DNA from: Calditrichota bacterium
Lineage (GTDB): Bacteria > Zhuqueibacterota > Zhuqueibacteria > Zhuqueibacterales > Geothermadaptataceae
Direction: 5' to 3'
DNA length: 64,000 bases
Assembly: GCA_008501765.1 (NCBI GenBank)
Contig: QQUE01000006.1
Coordinates: forward strand, 271,355 to 335,354
Of the stretch, positions 36,647-45,921 are shown in pieces (positions within the stretch are counted from its first letter, which is position 1; each line of letters opens with the position of its first letter). A program made the translations under genes and the position numbers. The notes under the pieces are model-generated. The model saw nothing but the letters and a program-made list of their open reading frames with translations, made no database searches and had not been told where the DNA came from.

Positions 36647-37327
36647 ATGAAGAAAAAATTATACACAGAAAATGAAATCGCTGAATTATTAGGGATTTCT
36701 CCGATTACGGTTCAACGTTGGGAGCATCAGGGGAAAATACCCTTTAAAACGCGAAATAATAAAATTTATTTTAACAAGAATGATATTTTGCTATGGGCAA
36801 AAGAACATGATATTCATGTTCAGGGCGAACTAATGGCAGACACCCAGCCACGGAAAAACCCCTGTTTTCTTAGCGATGCCATCGAGCGCGGCGGGATTTA
36901 TTACAATGTCGCTGGAAATGATGTTTATTCTATTTTGAAAAATGCGTTGCTTGAACTCACATTTCTTAAAAAAGCCGATCGTGGCATGTTGTTAAATGAA
37001 TTGTTAAACAGGGAGGAGCTTGCCTCGACTGGTATCGGTAACGGGGTTGCTATCCCGCACACACGAAACAGGTTGAATTTAAATTTGGACGGTGCTCATT
37101 TGCCCGTCCTTTTCACCGCGAAGCCCGTTGAATACAATGCTATTGATGGCGTTCCGGTTTTCGCTTTGTTTATGATGTTCTCAACGACGACGAAAGAGCA
37201 TCTCAAATTACTATCAAAAATTAGCTATGTGCTGCAGATTCAAGAAATTCTCCCGGAGCTGCAAAAGAGAAATGATGATAATTTGCTAATTGAAAAAATT
37301 AGGAAGATTGAAAGTGAATCTGAATAA
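36647..37327 (+). CDS. HTH-PTS EIIA (PtsN-like) fusion regulator
   Basis: A 226-residue protein. Residues 1-60 are an excisionase/MerR-type helix-turn-helix (YTENEIAELLGISPITVQRWEHQGKIP). Residues about 75-220 are a PTS EIIA type-2 domain with the phosphorylatable His138 in GIGNGVAIPHTR. EIIA(Ntr) proteins relay phosphoenolpyruvate-derived phosphate to control K+ transport and stress; fusion to an HTH suggests direct or DNA-linked output. The next gene, a ClC channel, starts 14 bases before its stop, so the fusion protein probably regulates or senses ion homeostasis. The regulatory target is inferred. Confidence 0.87.
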   Translation: MKKKLYTENEIAELLGISPITVQRWEHQGKIPFKTRNNKIYFNKNDILLWAKEHDIHVQGELMADTQPRKNPCFLSDAIERGGIYYNVAGNDVYSILKNALLELTFLKKADRGMLLNELLNREELASTGIGNGVAIPHTRNRLNLNLDGAHLPVLFTAKPVEYNAIDGVPVFALFMMFSTTTKEHLKLLSKISYVLQIQEILPELQKRNDDNLLIEKIRKIESESE

Positions 37328-39053
37328 TTTTATAAAAATAAGGTCGTTGTTTGCCAGCATTCGGCAATTTTTAATCAATTCTGATCCCCGTTTTAAATTA
37401 AGTTTAATCGGTTTTATTGTCGGCATCACAAGTGGCCTGGCTGCGATTGGATTAAATTTTAGCCTGAAATTTTTTCATCATTTTTTATTGCGATTTGAAG
37501 GCGATATCTGGGTAATCCTGTTTCCTGTCATCGGATTGGTGGCGACAGTCGTACTTTTAAAATATGTTATCAAAGATTTCGACGGCCACGGTTTGCCGGA
37601 AGTAATCCATAGTATCAGTTTAAAAGGCGGGAATATTAAACTCAGATCGTCTTTTTCCAAATTGCTTGGCAGCCTGATAACAATTTCCAGCGGTGGTTCA
37701 GCAGGCCCGGAGGCGCCGGTGGTGGTGAGTGGCGCGGCAATCGGGTCAAATTTTGTCCGCTTTTTTAAGGCGGATGAGAAGATAAAAATTGCCGTATCCG
37801 GATCAGGCGCTGCCGCCGCGATTGCTGCCATTTTTAACGCGCCAATTGCCGGAATAATATTTACGATGGAAGTGATTATCGGCGAGTGGGCACCAATTTA
37901 CATGCTGCCTGTGGCCATCGCTTCGGTTACAGGGACTGAAATCAGTCGCTTGCTCAACGGAAATCAAATTCCTTTCACTCAGAATTTAAACGCGGTATCC
38001 ATTTACGATATCGTCGCTACCATTGGCCTCTCCGTGGTGTGCGCACTGGTATCCATTTTGTTCATCAAGACTTTACGAAACACCTCCAAATTTCTGGATA
38101 AATTTTTTAAGAGCGCACTTTTCAAAGCGCTCATCGGTGGTCTGTTGGTTGGATTGCTATCATTTAACGTCCCGTCGATTCGTGGTGAAGGCTATGCTTT
38201 TGTCCAGCAACTCATTTCAGGTGAGTTTTCAGCTGGAATTGGCTTCATATTTTTGATTGTGATTTTGAAAATATGTGCTACCTCACTGACGCTGGGAGCC
38301 GGTGGTGCCGGCGGAGTCTTCGCTCCGGCGCTCGTCATTGGCAGCGCCTCGGGATTTCTATTTTATTCCATACTTCGTTACTTTTTCCCGGAACTACCGC
38401 TAAATAACTATGCGCTGTTTGCATTGGTTGGCATGTCCGGGGTGATCAGTGGAACTCTCAACGCTCCATTGACAGGCATGTTTTTAATTATTGAAATTAC
38501 CAATGGTTATGATGCTATTTTGCCGTTATTGCTGGTTGCATTTTTAACGACGACACTCGTTAAAATTGTTGAGAAACATTCCATTTACCACTATGAGCTG
38601 ATAACAAAGGGTTTTTTGCACCGGCCAAGAACCGATGGCAGAATTCTCGCGGATATCAAACCTTTGGAATTGCTCGAACAGGATTTAATTACCGTCGAAC
38701 CGGAAATGCTATTACGGGACATGATTCCAACGATTAAGAAATCAAAACGAAATTATTTTCCGGTGGTGGATAGCAAGAACGATCAGTTTTACGGCATGGT
38801 TTATTTTAACGATCTCAAGGAATTTATATTCAACAAGGAAATGCTGAATTCAATTCTCGTCGAAGAAGTAATGCATTCTGATCTGACGACAATTTCACTT
38901 GCAGATAGCTTGCTGGACATTCAAAACAAATTTGAGATGACAAAATCATGGAGTTTGCCTGTTGTTGAAAGTGGCACGTTCAAAGGCCTGATCTCCAAGG
39001 CAACGATGTTGGATCTTTATCGAAAAGAACTCAGAGTACAGACGGATAAATAA
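37314..39053 (+). CDS. ClC-family chloride channel/transporter with CBS pair
   Basis: A 579-residue ClC protein with about ten to twelve membrane helices (residues about 20-420) and two CBS domains at the C-terminus (about 455-570). Selectivity-filter motifs are FDGHGLPEVIHS (GSGIP region), SGGSAGPEAPVVVSG (gating Glu kept, but GPEAP replaces GREGP), and GAGGAGGVFAPALVIG (GxFxP). The start is GTG at 37314, with AGGAAG about eight bases before it; it overlaps the HTH-EIIA gene by 14 bases, indicating translational coupling. A second ClC gene follows after about 60 bases. Confidence 0.92.
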   Translation: MNLNNFIKIRSLFASIRQFLINSDPRFKLSLIGFIVGITSGLAAIGLNFSLKFFHHFLLRFEGDIWVILFPVIGLVATVVLLKYVIKDFDGHGLPEVIHSISLKGGNIKLRSSFSKLLGSLITISSGGSAGPEAPVVVSGAAIGSNFVRFFKADEKIKIAVSGSGAAAAIAAIFNAPIAGIIFTMEVIIGEWAPIYMLPVAIASVTGTEISRLLNGNQIPFTQNLNAVSIYDIVATIGLSVVCALVSILFIKTLRNTSKFLDKFFKSALFKALIGGLLVGLLSFNVPSIRGEGYAFVQQLISGEFSAGIGFIFLIVILKICATSLTLGAGGAGGVFAPALVIGSASGFLFYSILRYFFPELPLNNYALFALVGMSGVISGTLNAPLTGMFLIIEITNGYDAILPLLLVAFLTTTLVKIVEKHSIYHYELITKGFLHRPRTDGRILADIKPLELLEQDLITVEPEMLLRDMIPTIKKSKRNYFPVVDSKNDQFYGMVYFNDLKEFIFNKEMLNSILVEEVMHSDLTTISLADSLLDIQNKFEMTKSWSLPVVESGTFKGLISKATMLDLYRKELRVQTDK

Positions 39054-39121
39054 GTAGAAACAGGCACGGAAATATTTTGAATATCTCAAGAAACTTTTTC
39101 GAAAATTAGTTGAAAACAGGC

Positions 39122-41194
39122 ATGACACGCATAACAAGATTATTTAAGAAGTTCGTTGTCGCAAGTATCGGCTTCACGCAGACGGCTGCCCGTAAGTTCA
39201 AAACCACGGAACACACATTTATCGTATTTATCGCTATTATCATTGGATTGCTGGGAGGCCTCGGTGCGGTTGGAATTTACTACGCGATTCGATTTTTTAG
39301 TGATGTCTTTTGGGGCTCCCCTGATCTGGATATATCCTACTTTGCTTCTTTAAGCTGGTACATGAAAGTTATTACGCCCACCGTTGCCGGCTTCATTGTC
39401 GGGCTGATAATCCACTTTGTTGCAAAAGAAGCCAAGGGACACGGTGTCCCGGAAGTTATGGAAGCAATCGCGCTGCGCAATGGTATTATCCGCAAGCGGG
39501 TCGCAGCCGCAAAGCTGGTTGCCTCCTCGCTTTACATTGGTGGCGGTGGCTCTGTGGGGCGCGAGGGGCCGGTGATTCAAATCGGTTCCGCAATCGGCAG
39601 TGCGATTGGCCAGTTTTTTAATGTAAATTCGCAGCGGATGAAAACATTTGTCGCCTGTGGCGCGGCGGCAGGAATCGCGGCAGCGTTTAACGCCCCGATT
39701 GCCGGAGCACTTTTTAGTCTGGAAATAATTCTCGGAGATTTCGCTGTCCCCAAATTCAGCCCCATCGTTATCGCCGCCGTGACAGCCACGGTTGTCTCGC
39801 ACACGTTTTTAGGCGACCACACCGCATTCCAGGTGCCGGAATACCATCTCGTGAGCGCTTACGAATTGATTCCCTATGCGCTGTTGGGAATATTTGCCGG
39901 ACTGGTAGCCTGGCTTTTTATAAAAACTTTGCACAGCAGCGAAGAATTTTTTGATAAATTTAAGTATCCCATCTATGTCAAAACGATGGTAGGCGGCCTT
40001 ATAATCGGTATCATAGGTTGTTTTATTCCCCATATTTATGGTGTCGGTTACGATACGATGGACAATGCCCTTAAAGGCAACCTCATGGGGTATACTTTGC
40101 TTCTTCTGGTCTTTGCAAAAATATTTGCCACCTCCGTAAGTCTCGGGTCGGGCGGTTCAGGGGGGATTTTTGCCCCATCCCTGTTTATCGGCACTTCGGC
40201 CGGGGGGTTTTTCGGCGTTGTCGTGCATTCCTTATTTCCCGAAGTGACGGCCACACCGGGAGCCTACGCGCTCGTTGGCATGGGAGCGGTTGTCGCGGCA
40301 ACAACCCACGCTCCAATCACCGCGATATTGATCATCTTTGAGATGACCAATGATTATAACATCATTTTGCCACTGATGATTTCGGTGACAATCGGCACGA
40401 TTTTTCGCGGCAAGTTGATGCAGGAATCTATTTATACTATCAAGCTTGTCGCCAAGGGTATCGATATTTTTCGTGGTCAGGATGCCAATGTATTGCGTGC
40501 CGTCAAAGTGCGATCGGTGATGGATATTGATATTGAACTGATGCCAGAACATATGCCGTTTAAAGAAATCATCCGTAAAACATTGGAAACGCCGCTGCAT
40601 CATTTTTGGGTTGTCAACAAAGATAAACAGTATATCGGTGCCATTTCACTGCCTGGCGTGCGGCATATTTTGCAGGAAGAAGAATACTTGCGCGATCTTG
40701 TGGTGGCGCACGACCTCGTGGATATGGACGTGCCGGTCATCCTCGCCGACGCTACCCTCGCCGAAGCCATGCAACTTTTTGGGCGCTATGACGTGGATTT
40801 AATGCCAGTTATAGATGGAGCGAACGCACAAAAAATGATCGGGCAGTTGCGCCTGCGCGATGTGATAGAAGCTTACAACAACGAAATTCACCGGGCAGAT
40901 ATCAGCACCGAGTTGGCACACTCCGTAAAGTTGCTCGACCAAACAAAAACAATCGATTTTATCGATGGCTACACCCTCGCTGAGGTGAAATGCCCGCGAA
41001 GTTTTGTGGGTAAAACATTGCGTGAGTTGCCATTGCGGCAAGAATACAAAACACAGGTCATTCTCATTAAAAGAACAACTGAGAAAAATAATGAGGAAGC
41101 CATCGTGCCTACACCAACGGAACAATTGCAGTCTGAAGACCAACTCGTGCTCGTTGGCCCCGAGAAAAAAATCGATGCACTGAAAAATTTGTAA
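39122..41194 (+). CDS. ClC-family chloride channel with CBS pair and RCK-C domain
   Basis: A 690-residue ClC protein with canonical filter motifs AKGHGVPEVMEA, GGGGSVGREGPVIQIGS and GSGGSGGIFAPSLFIG. The membrane part is followed by two CBS domains (about 455-580) and a C-terminal TrkA-C/RCK-C-like domain (about 600-690: FVGKTLRELPLR, SEDQLVLVGP), which suggests nucleotide or ion gating. The start is unsure: ATG at 39122 gives MTRITRLF, whereas an in-frame TTG at 39110 adds four residues; neither has a good ribosome-binding site. It is a paralogue of the preceding gene, with different C-terminal regulation. Confidence 0.92.
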   Translation: MTRITRLFKKFVVASIGFTQTAARKFKTTEHTFIVFIAIIIGLLGGLGAVGIYYAIRFFSDVFWGSPDLDISYFASLSWYMKVITPTVAGFIVGLIIHFVAKEAKGHGVPEVMEAIALRNGIIRKRVAAAKLVASSLYIGGGGSVGREGPVIQIGSAIGSAIGQFFNVNSQRMKTFVACGAAAGIAAAFNAPIAGALFSLEIILGDFAVPKFSPIVIAAVTATVVSHTFLGDHTAFQVPEYHLVSAYELIPYALLGIFAGLVAWLFIKTLHSSEEFFDKFKYPIYVKTMVGGLIIGIIGCFIPHIYGVGYDTMDNALKGNLMGYTLLLLVFAKIFATSVSLGSGGSGGIFAPSLFIGTSAGGFFGVVVHSLFPEVTATPGAYALVGMGAVVAATTHAPITAILIIFEMTNDYNIILPLMISVTIGTIFRGKLMQESIYTIKLVAKGIDIFRGQDANVLRAVKVRSVMDIDIELMPEHMPFKEIIRKTLETPLHHFWVVNKDKQYIGAISLPGVRHILQEEEYLRDLVVAHDLVDMDVPVILADATLAEAMQLFGRYDVDLMPVIDGANAQKMIGQLRLRDVIEAYNNEIHRADISTELAHSVKLLDQTKTIDFIDGYTLAEVKCPRSFVGKTLRELPLRQEYKTQVILIKRTTEKNNEEAIVPTPTEQLQSEDQLVLVGPEKKIDALKNL

Positions 41195-41425
41195 TTCAAG
41201 CTGGATTGCGAAATTTTTCTCAACAAAATTCCAACTCCCCATTGTAAATTGCGCCATAATATAGATAGGGCTACACGATATTTATTTTAATCGATATCAT
41301 CCAGAGAGAAAAAAATTGCTTCTTTGATTAAATAATGAGAAATTATTGAAGCAGAAAACGAACCTTTTAAGGTGAGAATTAAGTAATCCTGAGCGTTGCT
41401 ACTTTTTGTAGAAAAAGGAATTCTG

Positions 41426-41474
41426 AGCATCCCTGGTAGCCCGGAGAATTTTTCGGGGCACATGGAGGGTGGGC
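41426..41474. repeat. Diverged solo copy of the 42000-42049 REP-like unit
   Basis: It begins AGCATCCC, has GTAG before a GC stem with an ATTTTT loop, and ends GAGGGTGGGC. It aligns base for base in layout with the terminal half of the element at 41682-42049 and lies 208 bases upstream of it. Confidence 0.65.
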
Positions 41475-41681
41475 ATCTACATGATTTTTAATTATTGCGG
41501 ACATATTGTGAAATCAGCCTGAGTATACATTCTAAAATGCAGCGATGGATCGTATTACGCTGTTTCAATGACTAACATTCAGCAGAGAATTTAATAATAC
41601 CAAAATGGGGAAGAAGCGAGTGGACTAAAAAACGACTGCCGGTGGAGTTGGCTTTAGTGCAGAAAATGTCCGATGTGGATG

Positions 41682-42049
41682 CCCGCCCCCTCGATACATT
41701 TCGCTAAAAAGCAAGCGAACCACTCGGGATGCTTCGTGGTGTTTTAATGCCCTGTCTCAGGTAGAGCATCGATACATTTCGCTAAAAAGCAAGCGAACCA
41801 CTCGGGATGCTTCGTGGTGTTTTAATGCCCTGTCTCAGGTAGAGCATCGATACATTTCGCTAAAAAGCGAGCGAACCACTCGGGACGCTGCGAGGTGTTT
41901 TAATGCCCTGTCTCAGGTAGAGCATCGATATATTTCGCTAAAAAGTAAGCGAACCACTCGGGATGCTGCGAGGTGTTTTTATAGAATCATCCCAATCAGA
42001 GCATCCCGAGTAGCCGTGTGCTTTTTACACGGCATATCGAGGGGGCGGG
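41682..42049. repeat. REPIN/MITE-like element: 15-bp terminal inverted repeats around four 78-bp units
   Basis: The element starts CCCGCCCCCTCGATA (41682-41696) and ends with its exact reverse complement (42035-42049). Inside are four tandem units with TCGATA at 41691, 41769, 41847 and 41925 (period exactly 78; the fourth is cut short near 41985). Each unit has a hairpin TTCGCT...AGCGAA, an ACTCGGGATGCT box and CCTGTCTCAGG. The far end holds the inverted box AGCATCCCGAGT, then GTAG and the hairpin GCCGTGT...ACACGGC. It is non-coding and fills most of a 924-base gap (41195-42118) with no gene. Confidence 0.88.
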
Positions 42050-42118
42050 TTTTCACCACCCCACCTCGCACTTAACGAAACAATCACGATTGAAAATTAT
42101 AATTTTTCCGAGGACAAA

Positions 42119-43105
42119 ATGAAAACTTTAAAATCTATCGCACTGTATTTTATGCTGTCTAATCTGGCTGTTTTTTCTGTTTTTGCAGGCGAAAAATTAC
42201 GCCCCGTCGCTACCTATTCTATCGTTGCCCGCGATTCAGTTTCAGGCCAATTGGGAGTTGCGGTGCAATCGAACTGGTTTTCGGTCGGCAGCATTGTGAG
42301 CTGGGCAGAACCGGGTGTCGGCGCAGTGGCAACACAGTCATTTGTCGATCCGTCGTATGGCCCGCTCGGCCTCAATTTAATGCGCGCCGGCAAGTCAGCA
42401 GAACAAACGCTAAATGCACTTTTGCAAGCCGATGAGCACACCGATGTACGGCAAGTGGCAATGGTTGATGCCAACGGCAAAGTCAGCGCGCACACCGGCA
42501 GCAATTGTATCATTTATGCCGGTCAGGTGACAGGCGCCGGATTTTCCTGCCAGGCCAATATGATGGGTGGTTCGACAGTTCCGGCTGCGATGGCCAAAGC
42601 CTATAGCACGGCAAAAGGTGATCTCGCCGAACGGCTGATGCGTGCCCTCGAAGCCGCACAGGCTGAAGGCGGCGATATTCGCGGCAAACAGTCAGCCGCT
42701 TTGCTGGTGGTTTCGGGCGAGCGCACCGGTACGCCCTGGAACAGCCGCATCCACGATCTACGTATTGAAGATCACAAAACGCCGCTGAAAGAAATGCGCC
42801 GATTGCTGCATGTCAGCCGCGTTTACCAGCACGCCAACCACGGCGACGAATTGATGACTGAAAACAAAGTCACCGAAGCCATGGAAGAATACACCAAAGC
42901 CATGCAATTAGCCCCGGACAATCTCGAAATGGTTTTCTGGCCGGCTGTTACTTTAGCGTCTGTTGACCGCATGGATGAGGCGCTGCCGCTGTTCAAAAAA
43001 GTTTTCAACAAAGAAGACCGCTGGAAAGAATTGCTGAAAAGGCTTCCGGCCGCAGGATTGCTTTCACAAGAAATTGTGGATGCTGTTTTTAAAAAGGTAG
43101 AATGA
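42119..43105 (+). CDS. DUF1028 (Ntn-hydrolase-like) exported protein with TPR tail
   Basis: A 328-residue protein with a Sec signal (LKSIALYFMLSNLAVFSVFAG). Then comes a DUF1028 domain (about 28-225: ATYSIVARDSVSGQLGVAVQS, GVGAVATQSFVDPSYGPLGL, GNCIIYAGQ-like GSNCIIYAG, GKQSAALLVVSG), a family with an Ntn-hydrolase fold and putative peptidase activity. The C-terminus (about 235-310) contains a TPR-like pair (AMEEYTKAMQLAPDNLEM, MDEALPLFKKVFN). The start is ATG at 42119 after CCGAGGAC. It faces the decayed oxidoreductase at 43107, whose 3' end is lost right at its stop. Confidence 0.85.
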   Translation: MKTLKSIALYFMLSNLAVFSVFAGEKLRPVATYSIVARDSVSGQLGVAVQSNWFSVGSIVSWAEPGVGAVATQSFVDPSYGPLGLNLMRAGKSAEQTLNALLQADEHTDVRQVAMVDANGKVSAHTGSNCIIYAGQVTGAGFSCQANMMGGSTVPAAMAKAYSTAKGDLAERLMRALEAAQAEGGDIRGKQSAALLVVSGERTGTPWNSRIHDLRIEDHKTPLKEMRRLLHVSRVYQHANHGDELMTENKVTEAMEEYTKAMQLAPDNLEMVFWPAVTLASVDRMDEALPLFKKVFNKEDRWKELLKRLPAAGLLSQEIVDAVFKKVE

Positions 43106-43106
43106 T

Positions 43107-43595
43107 GTTTCGCGATTTGAAGGGCGAATTGCCCCACAACTGCCGAGCCTGCATGAATAAGTATCCGGTCTCCATTTTTTACCTTGCCCTGAAAAACCTG
43201 TAGAGTGGTCAGGGCAGCAAACGTGGTCGCTGCAGATTCTTCAAAGTTCATATGTTCTGGCATTTTTGCCAAATAGCTTTCAGGAGTGGCGACAAATTCT
43301 GCATAAGCATCTCCCCGTCCCGGGAAGCTCACCGTGCCGAAAACATTATCACCCGGGTCAAATTGAGTGACTTTATTGCCCACGGTACCACTGGCCCGGC
43401 AATGTCCCAACCCAAAATGGCGGGGTGATCCGTGCCGTAAATCATATTCAGACCATCTTCATTGCTCCGTACTTTATAATCTACGGGATTGATACTGACG
43501 ACCTTCACTTCAACCAATGCTTCGTTGTCCTTTGCAACTGGTTGTTTGATATCGCATAACAGAAAATTTTCAACACTGCCTGTTTTTTCTAAGAG
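43107..43595 (-). pseudogene. Decayed NADP-dependent quinone oxidoreductase (zinc-type ADH family), truncated and frameshifted
   Basis: On the minus strand the remains of a medium-chain oxidoreductase read NEALVEVKVVSINPVDYKVR, then ILGWDIAG, and after a shift into another frame near 43395-43405 they continue KVTQFDPGDNVFGTV and FEESAATTFAALTT up to the nucleotide-binding start (ALQIAKHH). The catalytic C-terminal half is missing, and no start codon precedes the N-terminal part because an in-frame stop lies near 43596. It abuts the DUF1028 stop at 43105, so a deletion joined the two. Confidence 0.82.
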
Positions 43596-43817
43596 TCAAA
43601 AGATATTGCATTTAAATAGAAAAAACCTTAGTGTAATCAACAAAAAAAGGGGGTAGGAATTATTGAAATCAGGACTCATCAAAATTTAAATAATCGAAAT
43701 GGACAATTTAAACCAATCGCTTTAATTTAAAGCGGGTGAGAATGTTTTACCCCGGCTTAAATCAATAAAAAAGGATTGATTTTATCCGTCCCGGGATTTT
43801 ATGAAACGGAGCGAGAA

Positions 43818-45839
43818 ATGAAAAAATTATTAATTCCAGTGTTGTTTATAATTCTAATTACGTCCGGATTATCACGGGAAAAACGTCCGCTGTCATTTGA
43901 AGATTTTTATGGTTTCCAGCGTGTAAGCGATCCGCAACCCTCACCGGATGGAAATTGGATCGCGTATACGGTAACTAAAGTTGATGTCGCCAGCAACAGC
44001 AGTAATAAAGATATCTACGTTATTTCCAGCGATGGTAAGAATTTGAAACAGCTAACTTCGTCCGCAAAAAGTGAATCCCAACCCCGCTGGTCTCCGGATG
44101 GCAAATATATAGCTTTCGTTTCCAACAAAGATGGTGGTTCGCAAATATATATCATGCCCATGGCTGGTGGTGAAGCACGAAAGCTCACTACGATTTCCAC
44201 GGGCGCAAGTGGGCCGGTATGGTCGGCTGATGGCTCGAAAATCCTTTTTACCTCCACAGTTTACCCCGATTGCGAGAGCGATGACTGTAATGCAACCAAA
44301 TTAAAATCGCGTGACGAAAATCCTGTGAAAGCTCAAATCTGGGATGGATTGCTATTTAAACATTGGAACAGATGGACGCACGGCATGCGCAATCATGTAT
44401 TCATCGCAGATGTTGCGGATGGAAAATTTCACGATCTCACCCCCGGTGATTTTGATAGTCCGCCGATTGACCTCGGTGGCAGTCCGGATTACGCAATCTC
44501 CCCCGATGGAAAAGAAGTTTGCTTCGTAAAAAATCCCGATGACGTGGTGGCTGTCAGTACGAATAATGACCTTTTTATCGTTCCCGCAACAGGTGGCGCG
44601 GCGAAGCAAATCACCACAAACAAGGGCAACGACGCCAATCCTGTTTACTCTCCCGATGGCAAATACATCGCGTATACGGCTATGGCGCGCGCTGGATTTG
44701 AGGCTGATCGCAAAGTAATCATGCTCTATGATCGAATAAATAGTCAAACTACTGCGGTGACTTCAAAATTGGACCGATCTGCAACGGATCTGGTTTGGGA
44801 TAAAAACAGCCGCAGCATTTATTTTCTTGCTGATGACCTTGGCTACAATTCTGTCTACCGTGTTGAAATAAAAAATGGAAAAACCTCCCGGATTACCAAA
44901 GGCAGCTACAACAAGTCGCTCAGCTTGACTACTGATGGCAGATTGGTTTTTATTCGGGAAGCAATCAACAAACCAGCCGATGTCTGGTTATTGGATGAAA
45001 AACGCACGAGCGCAAAACAGCTCACTTTCCACAATAAAGCCGCGCTGGCTCAGCTTGAGATGAATCCGTTGGAAGAGTTCTGGTTTGAAGGAGCAGCAAG
45101 CACAAAAGTGCATGGGCTGATGGTGAAGCCGCCAAAATTTGATGCCAGTAAAAAATATCCGCTAATCTATCTCGTTCACGGCGGCCCGCAAGGGGCATGG
45201 CATGATAATTTTCATTACCGCTGGAATGCACAGATGTTTGCCGCCTCCGGCTACGTTGTCGTTATGGTAAACCCACGCGGTTCGACTGGTTATGGCCAGA
45301 AATTTACCGATGAAATCAGTCAGGATTGGGGCGGGAAAGTTTATGAAGATTTAAAACGCGGCTGGGAATTTGTCGGATCGAATTACCCATTTATCGATGC
45401 AGATCGCATGGGTGCCGCAGGCGCAAGTTACGGTGGCTACATGATGTATTGGCTCGAAGGACGCGAGAATCCGTTCAAGTGCCTCGTCTCCCACGATGGT
45501 GTTTTTAATCTGGTGAGCATGTACGGCACGACCGAAGAGTTGTGGTTCCCCGAATGGGAAATGGCCGGCGCGCCGTGGGAAAGTCCGGCGCTTTATCAAA
45601 AATGGTCGCCTTCAAGCTATGTTGAAAATTTCAAAACACCGATGCTTATCGTGCACAGCCAAAAAGATTTCCGTGTCGATGTGGGGCAGGGATTTGAGGC
45701 GTTCACGGCTCTGCAAAAAATGGGTGTACCCAGTAAATTCCTCTATTTTCCTGATGAAGACCATTTTGTTTCCAAACCACAGAATGCCCGGTTATGGTGG
45801 AAAACGTTGCAAGATTGGTTTGATGGATATTTGAAATAG
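43818..45839 (+). CDS. S9 family serine peptidase (DPP4/acylaminoacyl-peptidase type)
   Basis: A 673-residue secreted prolyl-oligopeptidase-family enzyme. A signal peptide (MKKLLIPVLFIILITSGLS) is followed by a beta-propeller with repeated SPDGKYIAF/SPDGKEVCF motifs (about 35-400) and an alpha/beta-hydrolase domain (about 440-673). The catalytic Ser is in AAGASYGGYMMYW, Asp in VHSQKDFRVDV, and His in PDEDHFVSK; the oxyanion region is LVHGGPQGAWH. The ATG at 43818, with GGAGCGAG upstream, is preferred over the TTG at 43776 because it yields the signal peptide. It probably trims peptides for amino-acid uptake. Confidence 0.92.
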   Translation: MKKLLIPVLFIILITSGLSREKRPLSFEDFYGFQRVSDPQPSPDGNWIAYTVTKVDVASNSSNKDIYVISSDGKNLKQLTSSAKSESQPRWSPDGKYIAFVSNKDGGSQIYIMPMAGGEARKLTTISTGASGPVWSADGSKILFTSTVYPDCESDDCNATKLKSRDENPVKAQIWDGLLFKHWNRWTHGMRNHVFIADVADGKFHDLTPGDFDSPPIDLGGSPDYAISPDGKEVCFVKNPDDVVAVSTNNDLFIVPATGGAAKQITTNKGNDANPVYSPDGKYIAYTAMARAGFEADRKVIMLYDRINSQTTAVTSKLDRSATDLVWDKNSRSIYFLADDLGYNSVYRVEIKNGKTSRITKGSYNKSLSLTTDGRLVFIREAINKPADVWLLDEKRTSAKQLTFHNKAALAQLEMNPLEEFWFEGAASTKVHGLMVKPPKFDASKKYPLIYLVHGGPQGAWHDNFHYRWNAQMFAASGYVVVMVNPRGSTGYGQKFTDEISQDWGGKVYEDLKRGWEFVGSNYPFIDADRMGAAGASYGGYMMYWLEGRENPFKCLVSHDGVFNLVSMYGTTEELWFPEWEMAGAPWESPALYQKWSPSSYVENFKTPMLIVHSQKDFRVDVGQGFEAFTALQKMGVPSKFLYFPDEDHFVSKPQNARLWWKTLQDWFDGYLK

Positions 45840-45850
45840 ACCTGAAAAAA

Positions 45851-45910
45851 GAAAGCTGCAGTAATGAATTGAGAAGTCCCCTTAACTCAATCACACCACT
45901 GCAGCATTTC
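45851..45910 (+). repeat. Nested hairpin after the S9 peptidase gene
   Basis: GCTGCAGT pairs with ACTGCAGC, and inside ATTGAG pairs with CTCAAT, leaving a loop of about 12 bases. There is no T-run; instead AGGAGG follows at 45913-45918. It may be an mRNA 3' stabiliser or a leader structure. Confidence 0.5.
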
Positions 45911-45921
45911 ATAGGAGGAAG

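Noticed and set aside
39110..39121. TTG start for the second ClC gene
   Set aside because: Neither this TTG nor the ATG at 39122 has a clear ribosome-binding site; the ATG was preferred by codon type, so the start remains uncertain.
41682..42049. CRISPR array
   Set aside because: The four units are contiguous near-identical 78-mers without unique spacers, and there are no cas genes.
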